64,000 nt of DNA from contig JBBPTG010000009.1 of the NCBI GenBank assembly GCA_038093975.1, positions 124,001 to 188,000 of the forward strand. The letters run 5' to 3'. This stretch comes from Chalciporus piperatus (Eukaryota > Basidiomycota > Agaricomycetes > Boletales > Boletaceae). The notes under the pieces were generated by a model that saw nothing but the letters and a program-made list of their open reading frames with translations, ran no database searches and was not told the origin of the DNA. The first letter of the stretch is position 1; the number at the start of each line of letters is the position of its first letter. This document shows positions 1-11,190 of the stretch, piece after piece. The position numbers and the translations under genes are program-made.

Positions 1-916
1 GCGAAAACTCACCATTACTTCTCATTTAAGCTTGGACGGTAGTCGCTCGTTATTTCGCCTTTTCTGGTGATCTCGCAGCTCATCTCATTGCTATCTACGC
101 ACATCTAATGGTATCCTTCCAGTTGCGCCTGAGCAGGTTATTCAGGGATTGGCGAACATATCAACTCCTCAGAAATCGCCCGACGTTGGGATGTAGGGAT
201 TGATATCTTTTTCAGGAAGAAACAATTACTTACCGTTGCCTGCGACGATCTGCCAGACCTATATCTTCATAGTGGCTTACTTGCTTCTCGCCTCCAGCAC
301 CCGGTTGCCCTCGCAGGGGCTGTTGTCTTCTGGATGTGTTAAGACCGGCGGGTCACTGCATTCGTTGGCTTTCTCGCGCTGAGCAAATTCCGTTAGCGCC
401 TCTGGAATTTAGTTGTCAACAGGTCGCTGGTGTTTGTGGCACTGGTGGAATTGTTGTTGATTCTCAGTAAGGCAGCCCTCCTCCACCTAATCATCCAGCC
501 TTTAACGCGATCTTTTAGCCATCGGTCTTCAATACGGATTCAATCTTTCACGTGACTTACAACGGTCCCGCCGATCCTGATTCCTGATCGTATCGCTTTC
601 AAGATTTGGATGCGCCGCACGTTTTACAACAAGTTCATGTATTACACCATATCGGAGACGATCTTCGCACTCTGAGGACACCCGAAACCATCTTGAGAAG
701 CGTTTCGGACACCCTGCTCTGCACTCCGAGTTATTCACTCCCATGCTCCGCGCCAAGGTGATGCCCCTCCTCGCGGACGTCTAGAGGCCAGGATCGGGGT
801 CGGGGTCCGGAAAGCCAAGCTCGACAAGTACGTTCTGTACCCCAAACAACATCGCTTAGAATAAGATGTAGGTTCTCGTTCAGAGCTCGAGTTGTCGCTC
901 GGACTTTGGCATCTCA
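1..916. other. No gene recognised (left end)
   Basis: Open frames here are short, overlapping on both strands and lack recognisable domains or coherent splice structure. One TCACGTGA box lies at 548-555 but no gene start is visible beside it. The stretch could be the 3' flank of the GTPase gene that ends at 917, or part of a gene outside the window. Confidence 0.4.
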
Positions 917-1863
917 TTACACAAAGCTAAAGCATCGACATACCCAATGCCAGATGGACATGAGGAAGGTATCCCAACGAACACCATTATCTTCGTGTTG
1001 CCGTTGTCCATCCCGATTGGGGCCTCTGGCATTTGTGGAGCCTCCAATAACCTTTCCTGGATCATCTCTCCTCTCCCGGTAACGCACGACACCTGGGGTA
1101 GGAGAACAGTTCTTCACCACCAGCGCCCTCAGCTTCTCCTTCGATTCCTCGTATTCCTCCTCATATGCATGTCGACCAGACCTCATGGGTCCACGACACG
1201 CAGTAACGCATGCATGGTCTTGGAAGACCAACCCAAACCTCTCCAGGTCAGCTACATTGGCATCCCACCACGCCTCCATTGGCTCTTCGTTTTCCAACCC
1301 CGTGACTACGACGACGATAGGCACTTGTTCGTCGAAGATGGCACGGTAGAACAAATCGTAATTGATCCGTACGACTTCTCTGAATCGGGTTCCGCGGATG
1401 ACGTAAACGAGGAGGTTGAGGCCATCCTTCAGCTCCTGTGCTAACTTGGCGAGCTCATGCGCGGCTACGAGAGGATGGGTAGATCCCTGTTCGCTCTCGT
1501 TGAGACCGATGGTATCCCATAGGACGAAGCCTCGCCCGTCGATTGTCGTGGGATAGGGCACGCTCCTGGAGGTGCAACCAATGGCTCTGCTGGATACGCG
1601 CGCGGTGTTGGTGTCCTCTCCGACTAACATGTTGATGACCGAACTCTTTCCGACACCGGTCTCGCCGAAGACGAGGACGTGTTTGCAGGGAGGCTGCACG
1701 TCGTTTTCAGGGACGCCTGGTAGTGGTCCAACACTGAGGTCTGCTACATCCTCTCAGTCAACAATGACACAGGACCAAGCATATACTTACGCGGCGACAA
1801 TGTCATCGTGCAATGTACTTGGTCCTGTTGGCTCTGGAAAGACGACTCGTACGTTTCAGACAT
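917..1863 (-). CDS. P-loop GTPase of the G-domain family (copy 1)
   Basis: Two exons (1863-1791, 1743-917) joined by a 47-nt GT-AG intron give 299 aa. The first ATG, MSETYESS, lies in exon 1; without the intron the frame has no ATG ahead of the G domain and meets a stop. Seen: G1 GETGVGKSS at about residues 51-59, G3 WDTIGL at about 100, a G4-position motif VVTGLENE followed by AWW at about 171-183, and a G5-position HACVTACRG. The C-terminus ends in a hydrophobic, Cys/Trp-rich stretch (WHWVCRCFSFV) that might associate with membrane. Family knowledge: this arrangement resembles AIG1/GIMAP and Era-like G domains, which bind GTP. The G4 box is not the usual NKxD, so guanine specificity is uncertain. 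It is transcribed divergently from copy 2. The last 60 residues match no paralogue, so the 3' end is the weakest part of the model. Confidence 0.75.
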
Positions 1864-2172
1864 TGTCGGTTTAACTGAGGACGGATGACGGAGGTAGCAG
1901 GGAAGCAGCCGCACATAAATAAACTGCAAGAAGTAAGAAGCAATCTAGCAGATCCAAGTCCGAAGTGGACCAAAGCTTGGTACGAGGTTCCTCGCCACCA
2001 AGCACGGACTTCTATATTGCGATCTCAATTCACATAGAAATGAGAACGACGACACCCGGACTCACCACGCCCAGCTCTCCCTCAGCCTTCGAGTAATTCT
2101 GCGCAGCCCACCGTGGTAAGCATTTCGCCAGATGAGACTAGTTTGTCACTCACTTAAAAATGGCAGACAAAC
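1864..2172. promoter_or_regulatory. Shared divergent promoter region of GTPase copies 1 and 2
   Basis: The 309 bp between the two ATGs must hold both promoters because the genes run outward from it. I see no clear TATA box. This is inferred from gene orientation only. Confidence 0.4.
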
Positions 2173-2952
2173 ATGATGTCTCGATCCACACCCAACATCA
2201 TCATCTTTGGAGAGACCGGAGCCGGGAAAAGCTCCATCGTCAACATGCTAACAGGCGAAGACGTCGCGAGCACCGCCAACGCTGCGCAAGGCTGCACGTT
2301 CCAAACAAAGTGTTTCCCGGTGACAATCGCCGGCCAGGTGGTCAACATATTTGACACCGCTGGTCTCAACGAGGGAGACCCGACCACTCTGAACAAGATG
2401 AGCGCCATTCGGCAGCTCTACCAACTAGTGATCAGCCTCAAAGGAGGGGTCAACCTACTCTTATTCGTGATGCGTGCCCCACGGATTAAGGAGTCGAATG
2501 TTCAAAACTGGAGGCTCTTCTACGAACTCATATGTGCCTCCCGAGTTCCCATCGGGATTATCGTCACTGGGCTCGAGAACGAGGTTGTGATGGATGAGTG
2601 GTGGTGGAAGAACCGGGAGCACTTTGAGCGGTGCGGGATGAAGGCGGCAGGACATGCCTGTATTACGGCGACTCGGGGGAAGAAGAAAGGGGACCGATAC
2701 CTGTTCGAGGAAGAATACGCGGAGTCGAAGATAAAGGTCCAACAGCTTATCGTGCGGTGCGCCCTGTTCAAGGCTTGGAACGTTCCAAGAATCAGGTGGT
2801 TCGCGCGTACGGGAATGCTCTGTTGGGAACACAAGGTTATAGACCACGGAGTCCTGGAAACGATGGCACGCGTCATGTCAGAGGAGGACGCGAAGGCATT
2901 TGCAGAGGAACTGGCAAAGGTAGAACAGGACAGCGTTTTGAGGAGTTTTTGA
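2173..2952 (+). CDS. P-loop GTPase of the G-domain family (copy 2)
   Basis: A single open exon encodes 259 aa starting MMSRSTPN. G1 GETGAGKSS sits at residues 13-21, almost at the N-terminus, followed by G3 FDTAGLNE, the G4-position IVTGLENEVVMDEWWWKN and G5-position GHACITATRG. The C-terminal third is charged and helical. It is the closest local relative of copy 1: both have TGLENE and both have an EEYxESK helix after the G5 region. Another ATG in a different frame at 2160 was not used. Predicted cytosolic nucleotide-binding protein; the biological role is unknown. Confidence 0.8.
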   Translation: MMSRSTPNIIIFGETGAGKSSIVNMLTGEDVASTANAAQGCTFQTKCFPVTIAGQVVNIFDTAGLNEGDPTTLNKMSAIRQLYQLVISLKGGVNLLLFVMRAPRIKESNVQNWRLFYELICASRVPIGIIVTGLENEVVMDEWWWKNREHFERCGMKAAGHACITATRGKKKGDRYLFEEEYAESKIKVQQLIVRCALFKAWNVPRIRWFARTGMLCWEHKVIDHGVLETMARVMSEEDAKAFAEELAKVEQDSVLRSF

Positions 2953-4341
2953 CTTGACCACCTATTGATAAACGGTTCGGCATGTCGTATACAGTTAATG
3001 ATGGAATGCGCTCTTTGACACGCAAATTCGACAATCGTCGGTTCGAAAACCTCCCGAGTGTTAGAGGCCCTCTACTTCACCGAGGGAAGTGAGAGTGGAT
3101 GCCCAGAGTATTCAATCTGGAACCTTTGTGCCGTGGCAAATCTGACAACCTGTCAAATCACCGAGGCAGGCGTTCGAGACAAAACCAGGATTGCCTCACG
3201 GAAGATAGGGGCGAGATAGGGCGGTCAGACCGGTCAGGAACGAAGGGTGCTCCAACTTGAACTTTATGAATGTCATGACACCATGATACAAAAGGAGAGC
3301 CACAGTGAAAAACCAGGGTGGCCTACGTTTGGAGAGGCGGGGTGGTGGAGAAAGGAAGCGTGGAGATGGGCGTAATGGAATTAAAGTGGTTCGGTGATGA
3401 CGGGGCTGATCGAGCAAGACTTTCCCGGACGGTACTAAAGAGCTTACGTGTCGTCGAAATGTGAGGGTCTTTTCCCAACATTCCGAGACAATGAGTGGGG
3501 GCGGGTTAGTGGATATGGGACGGCAATGATGACAGGAGGGCTGGTACAAGGAGGGATGAGAAACGGCGACTTGACTTGCTCATCGTCAATGGCGTTGAGG
3601 AGGCAGACACGTGGGACGGAAGTGATTACGTCACCACTGGAGGGCAACGTTGCGGACGCCGTCCGGACCAAAAGAGGATCATGACGGCCACTCTCATTCG
3701 ACAACAGCCCTTGATGAATATATGCCGCATGCGGTGAGGCTAGGCATGCCGACAGAGGGACACAAACAGGGCTGGACACGGTGTGGACACGGTGGGAGCG
3801 AAGAAGACATGACAGCTCGAGGTGAGACTCTGATCATCCTCGGCTTTGGGCCCAAAGATGGGCCCCCCACAGCGTGACGACGGTGGTGATCACGCTCAGA
3901 CACGTTCTTGCACACTGAGCACTCCCGCAGTCAAGCTGTACAGTCTTGGATGGTCTGGCGCCAACATCGTCGCACAGCACGCCACTGCTGTCGACGGCGA
4001 TAGTAATAAGAATGTGCTCAAGCGAACGTTCCGTGAGGAGATTCGTGACCAAAGAATGAGAATTTCGGTGTTTAACTTGGAATCAACTTTGGTTTAACCT
4101 AATAGAGACCAATAGCATCGAGTAAATAATAATTGCAATAATGGTCAAAATTGCGAGTTCCGTGCCCAAAGAATGTGGCACACCAGAACCGGAGTTCGTC
4201 ACGAGCGGTGACGATGGGGCCTTGCTCGGCGTTGTCCGTAGCGATGGCCACGCGTGCGAACATTTTCGTCAACAAGATCCTTGACGACCTCTTCCCTTCC
4301 TTCCCCTCCCCTCAACCACCACCATCCACAACGTCCGCCAC
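2953..4341. other. Intergenic, no gene recognised
   Basis: About 1.4 kb between the GTPase and CHD1 genes. Only short, overlapping open frames with biased composition are present and none shows a domain or supported intron. The last 200 bp are presumably the CHD1 promoter and 5' UTR. Confidence 0.5.
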
Positions 4342-7300
4342 ATGGCGCTCAACCCCGACGCACTTAACCTCAACTATGACAGCGATGACAGTATGCAGGT
4401 GGACTCTGATGATGACCACCAAGTAGACCAACCCACATCCATTCACCCCCCTCCTGACAATGACCCTGACGCAGACGCAGACGCAGATGCTGAGGCCGAC
4501 CCGGATGCAGACGCAGAGGGTGACGCAGAGTATGGCGACGATACCGCATCTGCAGCCTTAGAGAACCCAGTTGCAGGTCCATCAACCTACTCACACAAAG
4601 ATTCTGTAAGTTATTCACAGTTCTGTCCATTCCGTCCTGACCCATGATCATCCGCACAAGGATGCAGAGGACTCGGTAAGTCGTCAGTTCAGGTCACAAC
4701 CCTTATCGGTGTTGATACCGCCTTGTAATCAAGGGTTATGAAGACCATGTCGAAGAGGAAGACGACGATGACGACGACGACGCTTCTTATGCTGATGACG
4801 AGTATGGCAAAAAGAAGGCCACAAAAAAGAAGACAAAGAAGGCGCCTCCTCCATCGTCTGCACCCCGACCGAAAGGTTCGTCGATGAACTGGCTTATATG
4901 CGTGTCCTGTTGATGATCATCCCGGGTAGCCATACGTCATGCTTCATCGGATTCAGGCTCGGATTACGGTGCACGATCGAAGAAAAAGAAGAAGCCTCGT
5001 GTTTCCGGGGACGAGATACGTGTGTCCAGCCGAGGAAACAAAATTCCGAATTATTACGAAGATAACCAAGACCTCGCGATGCTCTCGGAAGAGGAAGCGG
5101 CGGAAGGATATTATGTCGACCCCGCACTTGTCAAAGAGGAAGACGAAATCGAGGCCGTCCTGAGTCACTGTAGAGATGAAGGTCGCGAGGATGATCCGGA
5201 GGACTTGTGGTACGATAATGTGGTATGTTGTCATTTCGCCTAGTGTAGCCACGATGTTATCGTGCTGAGAATCTTGACAGCGTTTCCATATCAAGTGGAA
5301 GAACTTCTCCCATCTCCACAATACGGACGAAACCTACGAATTCCTTAAACGGTTCAAGGGTTTGAAACGCGTCGACAACTATATCAAGGCTTATAAGGCT
5401 TATCAAGCGAAGCTCAATGCGCCCGGTCTCTCTACGGAAGACGCCGAGACTCTTCTTCTAGACAAGGAGCGCGAAAAGGAGGAGCTAGAGACCTACAAGA
5501 CCGTCGAGCGCATCGTCTCACATCGTGACAGCGCAGAAATTATCAACGGCACAGACTATTTCTGCAAGTGGACTGGCCTCAACTATGAACACTGCACGTG
5601 GGAAGACGAGGGTGAAACCCGTCCGATAGCCAAGGCTCAGATTGAGGCATATCGTGCCCGTGAGGCGGAAGCCAAATTCCCTTATAAGAGCGTTCAGTAT
5701 GCTCGACATCAACGACCAACATTCCAGAAGATTGTGAAAGATCCGGAATATATCTCGGCAACCGGAGGCGAACTCAAAGACTTCCAGTTGACTGGATTGA
5801 ATTGGCTGGCATACCTCTGGAGTAAGGGTGAGAACGGTATTTTGGCCGACGAGATGGGTCTTGGAAAGGTGCTGAACCACTTCAATTTCGTCTCATCTCA
5901 CTGATGATTTGCCTCAGACCGTTCAAACTGTATCTCTTCTCTCCTATCTCTTCCAAGAGATGCACCAATACGGGCCATTCTTGGTCATCGTTCCTCTTTC
6001 CACAATCACCGCGTGGCAATCACAGTTTGCTACTTGGGCACCTGACTTAAACGTTATCACCTACATCGGAACCGCAGCTGCCCGCGAGGTCATTCGTACA
6101 TACGAGTTTGGCTCATCGAATAAGCGACTCAAGATGAACGTTCTCCTCACCACATACGAGCTAACCCTTCGGGATGCAAAAGAGTTGGGGGACATCAAGT
6201 GGCAGGTGCTTGCTGTTGACGAGGTTTGTCTATGCCAGGGCCCTGGGTGCTTTGCGCTGATGTTCGCTCCGAAATAGGCGCATCGCTTAAAAAATTCCGA
6301 GAGCCAATTGTACGAGGCACTTCGGTCGTTTTCTGCTGCGTCGAAGCTCCTCATCACGGGTACACCTTTGCAGAATAATGTAAAAGGTGCGAGCTGCCCC
6401 CGGAGCTTCACCGAGTTTAGTCACTGACGTCCAACCACTCTCAGAGCTCTTGTCCCTGATGCATTTCCTCATGCCGGAGAAGTGTGCGTAACGTCTAAGA
6501 GTTACCCCCGGTGTTTGCTGAGCCGCGTTCACAGTTGCTCTCACGAACGAATTTGACCTCAACGATGCCGATCATGAGGCCAAGATTAAAGAACTCCACG
6601 CCCAATTGGAGTCGCTAATGTTGCGACGTTTGAAGCGGGACGTGCTCGCATCTCTTCCCACAAAGAGTGAGCGCATCCTGCGGGTGGAAATGAGTGCGCT
6701 TCAGACTCACTTCTACAAGAACATCCTTACAAAGGTTCGTCACATTCGCACCATCTGGCTTTGCGTCCATCTGACCTTGATGAGATAGAACTTCCAAGGC
6801 TTGGTCAAAAGTGCCAACGGAAACAACAACATAAGCTTGCTCAACATCGCCATGGAGCTCAAGAAAGCTGCGAATCATCCTTACCTTTTCGATGGGGCAG
6901 AGAACCGCACTGACAATGCCGAGGAGACTCTCAAGGGTCTCGTCATGAACAGCGGCAAAATGGTGCTCCTCGACAAGTTGCTTGCGCGACTGCGACAGGA
7001 TGGTCACCGTGTCCTCATTTTCAGTCAGATGGTTCGCATGCTTGACATTCTGAGCGATTACATGAACTTCCGTGGGTATCAACATCAACGCCTGGATGGT
7101 ATGGTCTCCTCGGACGCACGGAAGCGCTCGATCGCGCATTTCAATGCCCCAGGGTCGCCGGACTTTGCATTCTTGCTCTCCACACGAGCTGGTGGTCTCG
7201 GTATTAACTTGGAGACTGCCAACACAGTCATCATCTTTGATGTAAGTAGCCTAGGCCTGATGTCTTCCTTCCTTGGCTAACCATCCGTAGAGTGATTGGA

Positions 7301-9557
7301 ATCCGCAGAACGACTTGCAAGCCATGGCGCGTGCCCATCGGATAGGTCAAAAGTCGCATGTTAGCGTCTACCGTTTCGTGAGCAAGGACACGATGGAGGA
7401 GGATGTCTTGGAGCGAGCTAAGAAAAAGATGGTTTTGGAGTACGCCAGTAAGTCTTCAATTCATTTACGTCCTCATGATGAATAATGGTTCCGTTAGTCA
7501 TAAATCAGATGGACACTTCTCAGGCTCATCTCAGCTCCAAAGGCGACAAAATCAAGGATTCCGTTAAACCGGACAACCTGAGCAAAGACGAGCTTACCGC
7601 TGTCCTCAAATATGGCGCTCAGAAGATGTACGTTGTGAATTCGTTATGTCTCGATGACTCTCACACAATTTCACAGGTTCGACAAGGATGATTCGCAACA
7701 GAATCAGAAGCTAGACGAAATGGACCTTGACGACATCCTCAACAGGGCAGAAGACCACGAAACCACGGCTGCTGGCGGCGACGGTGGAGCCTCCCTCGGT
7801 GGCGAAGGCTTCCTTGCTCAGTTCGCTGCCGTGAGCGATGTCAAGAACGACATGAGCTGGGAAGATATCATTCCTCTGGAGGAGCGACAGAAGGTCGAAC
7901 AAGAAGAGGATGACCGGAAGGCGGAAGAGTTGGCTGCTCAAGAGTCACGGGACCGGAAACGGTCCCATGCTCCTGTCTCATATGAGGGCATGGACGTTGA
8001 CCATCCCACCGCTACACCAGCTCCAAAGAAGCCCAAAGCCCCAGGACCTCAGCGGAAGACAGCGAGTCAGAAAGCGATGGAACTCAAGGAACGAGACGTC
8101 CGCGTGCTCATCCGCAGCCTTCAGCGTTGGGGTGATATTCGTCAGCGTTATGACATCATCGTGCGTTCCTCCCTTCGAGTCACTCAGCATACCTTCTGAT
8201 CTCTTGGCAGGTTAGCGAAGCCAAGCTCACTGATAAACACAAAGCCATGATCATCGATGTCGCAGATGAGATCATTGAACTCTGTACCCAAGCTATCGAG
8301 GAGAACAATCAGGAGAAGCGGAGTCGTCTAGCTGCAGGGGAGGCGCTGACCAATGCTCAGAAGAGCAAAGCAGTCCTGGTCACCTACCGCAATGTTGGAA
8401 ACATCAACGCCGAAACCGTCCTTTCCCGGTACCGTGACCTCCGTATCATGAACAACATTCTGAGTGATATGTCCCCCGACGAGCTCTACAATTGGTCCAT
8501 TCCTATCGAGAATATTAGACCAACTCTTAACTGGTCTGGTCGCTGGGGTCCTCAAGAAGACTCCATGTTACTCGTTGGTGCCTTCCTCTATGGCTTTGGT
8601 AACTGGGAAGCGATGGCGAAAGATTCACGACTCGGCCTTCAAGGCAAGTTTTTCTTAGAAGAGGGCAAGAAGGGCGAAGATTCATCCACGCGACCAATTC
8701 CCAATGCCATTCACCTCGTCAGGCGGGGCGACTTCCTCTTGAGCATACTACGTGAACACGACGAGAAGTTGCGTTCGTACGAGAGTTCATTGCGAACCAA
8801 AGGACAGCTAAAGGTTTCGGCCACCCCTCCTCCTACAGTAGTGGCGTCGTCATCCACGAGCAGTCGGAAGAGACGTGCCGAGAGTGAAGCTGTCGCATCC
8901 GTCGAAGATACCTCCACCAAGAAACGGAAACGGCGACCGACACCCACTTTCACGGACTCTGAGTCGTCGGATGAATGGTATGTCCCTATTGCGGACGTAT
9001 GACTTCTATCATCCTGAACATTTATGAGCAGCCCCTCGATGGACGAAGGGTCGACAAAGGAGGAATTGCGGCCGGTGAAGAAACAACTGGTGGGTGTTCG
9101 TAAAGGATCGTGGTCGCATGGATTGACCTTCGCCCAGAAACAACTCAAGCTATCCGGGGAGGACATGCCCCGAGACGACAAGGTTGCCATCTTGAAGGAA
9201 TCCCTAGCTGCTATCGGCCGGCGAATCGAGGTCGTACTTCAAACTAAGCAAGCTGCTGGGGAAGACCGAGAAAGATGGCGAAGGCATCTTTGGACGTAGG
9301 TGATTCGACCGTGTGCGCTGCCAAGTAGCTCAGCTCCGTTATTTAGGTTCGTCACGTTGTTCTGGCCCAAGAAGGTCAAGGCTTCTAAGCTAGAGGAGAT
9401 CCATGCGAAGATGGTGATGAAGGAAGCCGCTCCTCGGCCGTCATCAGATGCACCGAGCTCTAGTAAGAAGCCCCGACCCACGACAGGTGGAAAAACCAAT
9501 GGGCCATTGTCCGCTTCCAGCACATCCATGAAGACAAACGGCAAGCCATATCGATGA
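4342..9557 (+). CDS. CHD1: CHD1-type ATP-dependent chromatin remodeller
   Basis: I placed 16 exons (4342-4605, 4661-4675, 4734-4875, 4930-5222, 5281-5868, 5918-6223, 6278-6386, 6445-6483, 6535-6734, 6789-7241, 7291-7447, 7498-7627, 7677-8160, 8211-8977, 9029-9295, 9347-9557). All joins keep frame, for 1474 aa. Domain order is that of CHD1: an acidic N-terminus with an Asp/Ala repeat, a lysine-rich segment, two chromodomains (about 5150-5620), then the SNF2 ATPase. The ATPase shows ADEMGLGK|T split by an intron, DE|AH also split, TGTPLQNN, and in the second lobe [11 protein letters not shown] and [18 protein letters not shown]-like region (W-x-P-Q-E-D) and a CHD1 C-terminal domain (LRPVKKQL to RWRRHLWTF) follow. 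Known role: nucleosome spacing in transcribed chromatin. The micro-exon of 15 nt (4661-4675) is notable. Confidence 0.95.
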
Positions 9558-10195
9558 TCAGGGTTGCGAATATGTCTCTGGTTTTACCTTCCTCGCTTGG
9601 TTTACTCTCTCGATTGCTCTCCGTCGCTCACCCTAATATTGTCGTTTCCCAAGTAATCCAAAGCTGTCGTAATCGCAATTCTCGCATACTCCGTGTAGTC
9701 TTAGTTCGTATTTCCATCGCAGTTCCCAATCTAATGTAAACTGGATACTTCACCAAGATCGGGATCTAAAGTTACAAGAAGACCAAATTCAAGCTAATAA
9801 CTGGTCCATGGATGCACCGCGCGTAAATATCAAACCATTCGTATTAGCATCATCAAGAACTTTAGTTAGGGCATCGCATCCAACACCTTATAATCAACTT
9901 CATCGTGTCGTTACGCGCATGGCTGATTTGAGGTTACTGGAAGAACTTCGCCTACGATGTCGACTTGCCTCGACATTGACTGTCGAGTCACGTTCAACGA
10001 AGACTTGCTGTTGGGAAGCAGTGGTGGATTTCCGTGCATGATTGGTGAGTCTCTCGGCCTGATGTCGTTCGGCCCTCGGGAGAGTTGGAAGGGGTGCGTC
10101 ACTCTGAGAATTCTGCAGCCGTGCTGCTCGTATCGCCGTGACTGGATTTCTCGTGAGTTCATCTGGAGGAATTGACGTGGCGTTTTAGTAAAACA
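9558..10195. other. Intergenic between convergent genes
   Basis: This lies between the 3' ends of CHD1 and of the membrane-protein gene on the other strand. I see no coding signal. It is likely 3' UTRs and terminators, but no motif could be pinned down. Confidence 0.5.
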
Positions 10196-10978
10196 CTAAC
10201 GTTCGAGGAGACGCGCATCTGCCTCCTTCGTGAAGCTCTGCGTCAACGCCGTGTACCTCTTCACCTGCCAACTCATCTGTGCCGCACGTGCCAAATTTCC
10301 CTGGGACACCGCCCACTTCTTCTCCTCCTTGAACCGCCTCCGCTCGCTGTCTGCCAGAGACGCGCGCGCGCGGAGTGTGGCGACCTCCCGTTCAAGAGGG
10401 TCCATGACCCGATGCGGGTCGACCAAATCCTCAGTCGAAGATGTGATCGAAGGGGGAAGCAATGACTCTGTGTGCCATTTACGCGCTGGGTCTTGTTTGG
10501 GAGGGCGAGTGGGGCGAGTGAGTTTACTGGGAGCAACAGTGGAGTACTCGGTAGTGCCTGAGAACTTGACGAGCCGTTTGCGACGCTTGGTTTGTACCTC
10601 CGAGTCTCCATAGTCACTGCTATCCGCATCCCCTCCCCCACTAAAGTCGTAGATGTAACCGTCCTCGATTAATTGGGAGAGAACGTCCGTGATGAGCACC
10701 CCGAGCGCAACGCCTAGCAACGTCGTTGCGCACTTGCTCACGTCTTGGAGCATCGTGAACTCGATTGTGAGACGAGCTGCAATCGCGAATGCGACTACGA
10801 ACACGAAGTCGCGGTATTCCATGAGGGCATAGTAGAGTGCGACGCCTTGGACTACGCCGAGGAGGATGATGTCCCCCATGGCTTGGGGTATGTTGGGATC
10901 ATCTGGGACATTGAAGACCTTCTCAATGACGATGCGTGTGCCCAGCCCAAATAGCAGGGCAGCTGCAGTGGAAAACAT
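10196..10978 (-). CDS. Small multi-pass membrane protein with charged C-terminal tail
   Basis: A single exon encodes 260 aa with ATG at 10978. The first 105 residues hold about four hydrophobic segments (near residues 1-20, 33-52, 55-76 and 83-103). An acidic linker (GGGDADSSDYGDSE), a basic stretch (KRRKRLVK) and a long polar tail follow. The last 60 residues are helical and charged, with a run (QVKRYTALTQSFTKEADARLLE) that loosely recalls the helices found next to Smr domains; this is resemblance only. I do not recognise the protein. Its head faces the 3' end of SLU7, 212 bp away, on the same strand. Compartment cannot be told from the sequence. Confidence 0.75.
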   Translation of the reverse strand: MFSTAAALLFGLGTRIVIEKVFNVPDDPNIPQAMGDIILLGVVQGVALYYALMEYRDFVFVVAFAIAARLTIEFTMLQDVSKCATTLLGVALGVLITDVLSQLIEDGYIYDFSGGGDADSSDYGDSEVQTKRRKRLVKFSGTTEYSTVAPSKLTRPTRPPKQDPARKWHTESLLPPSITSSTEDLVDPHRVMDPLEREVATLRARASLADSERRRFKEEKKWAVSQGNLARAAQMSWQVKRYTALTQSFTKEADARLLER

Positions 10979-11190
10979 GAACTGAGGTTATGGAAAGAGA
11001 ACGTTCATTGTCCGAGATGTTCAGTTGTTCGCCTATTTCGGGTAGAGTGCACCCACCACTGTAAACACTGTCTTATTTAGTGGGCACGCGAGCAAACGAA
11101 TGAGATCTGGTAGCGCCAATCCTGAATATTTGAATACTAAAATACAGAAAGCTACGAGATACAACGAGCACCAGTCCCTCCACGTCAATA

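Noticed and set aside
947..1444. 165-codon plus-strand frame opposite GTPase copy 1
   Set aside because: The minus strand encodes an unmistakable G domain here; this frame has none.
3035..3060. ggttcgaaaacctcc, resembling a tRNA B box
   Set aside because: No A box or foldable cloverleaf is found at the right distance upstream. I found no tRNA, rRNA or CRISPR array in the window.
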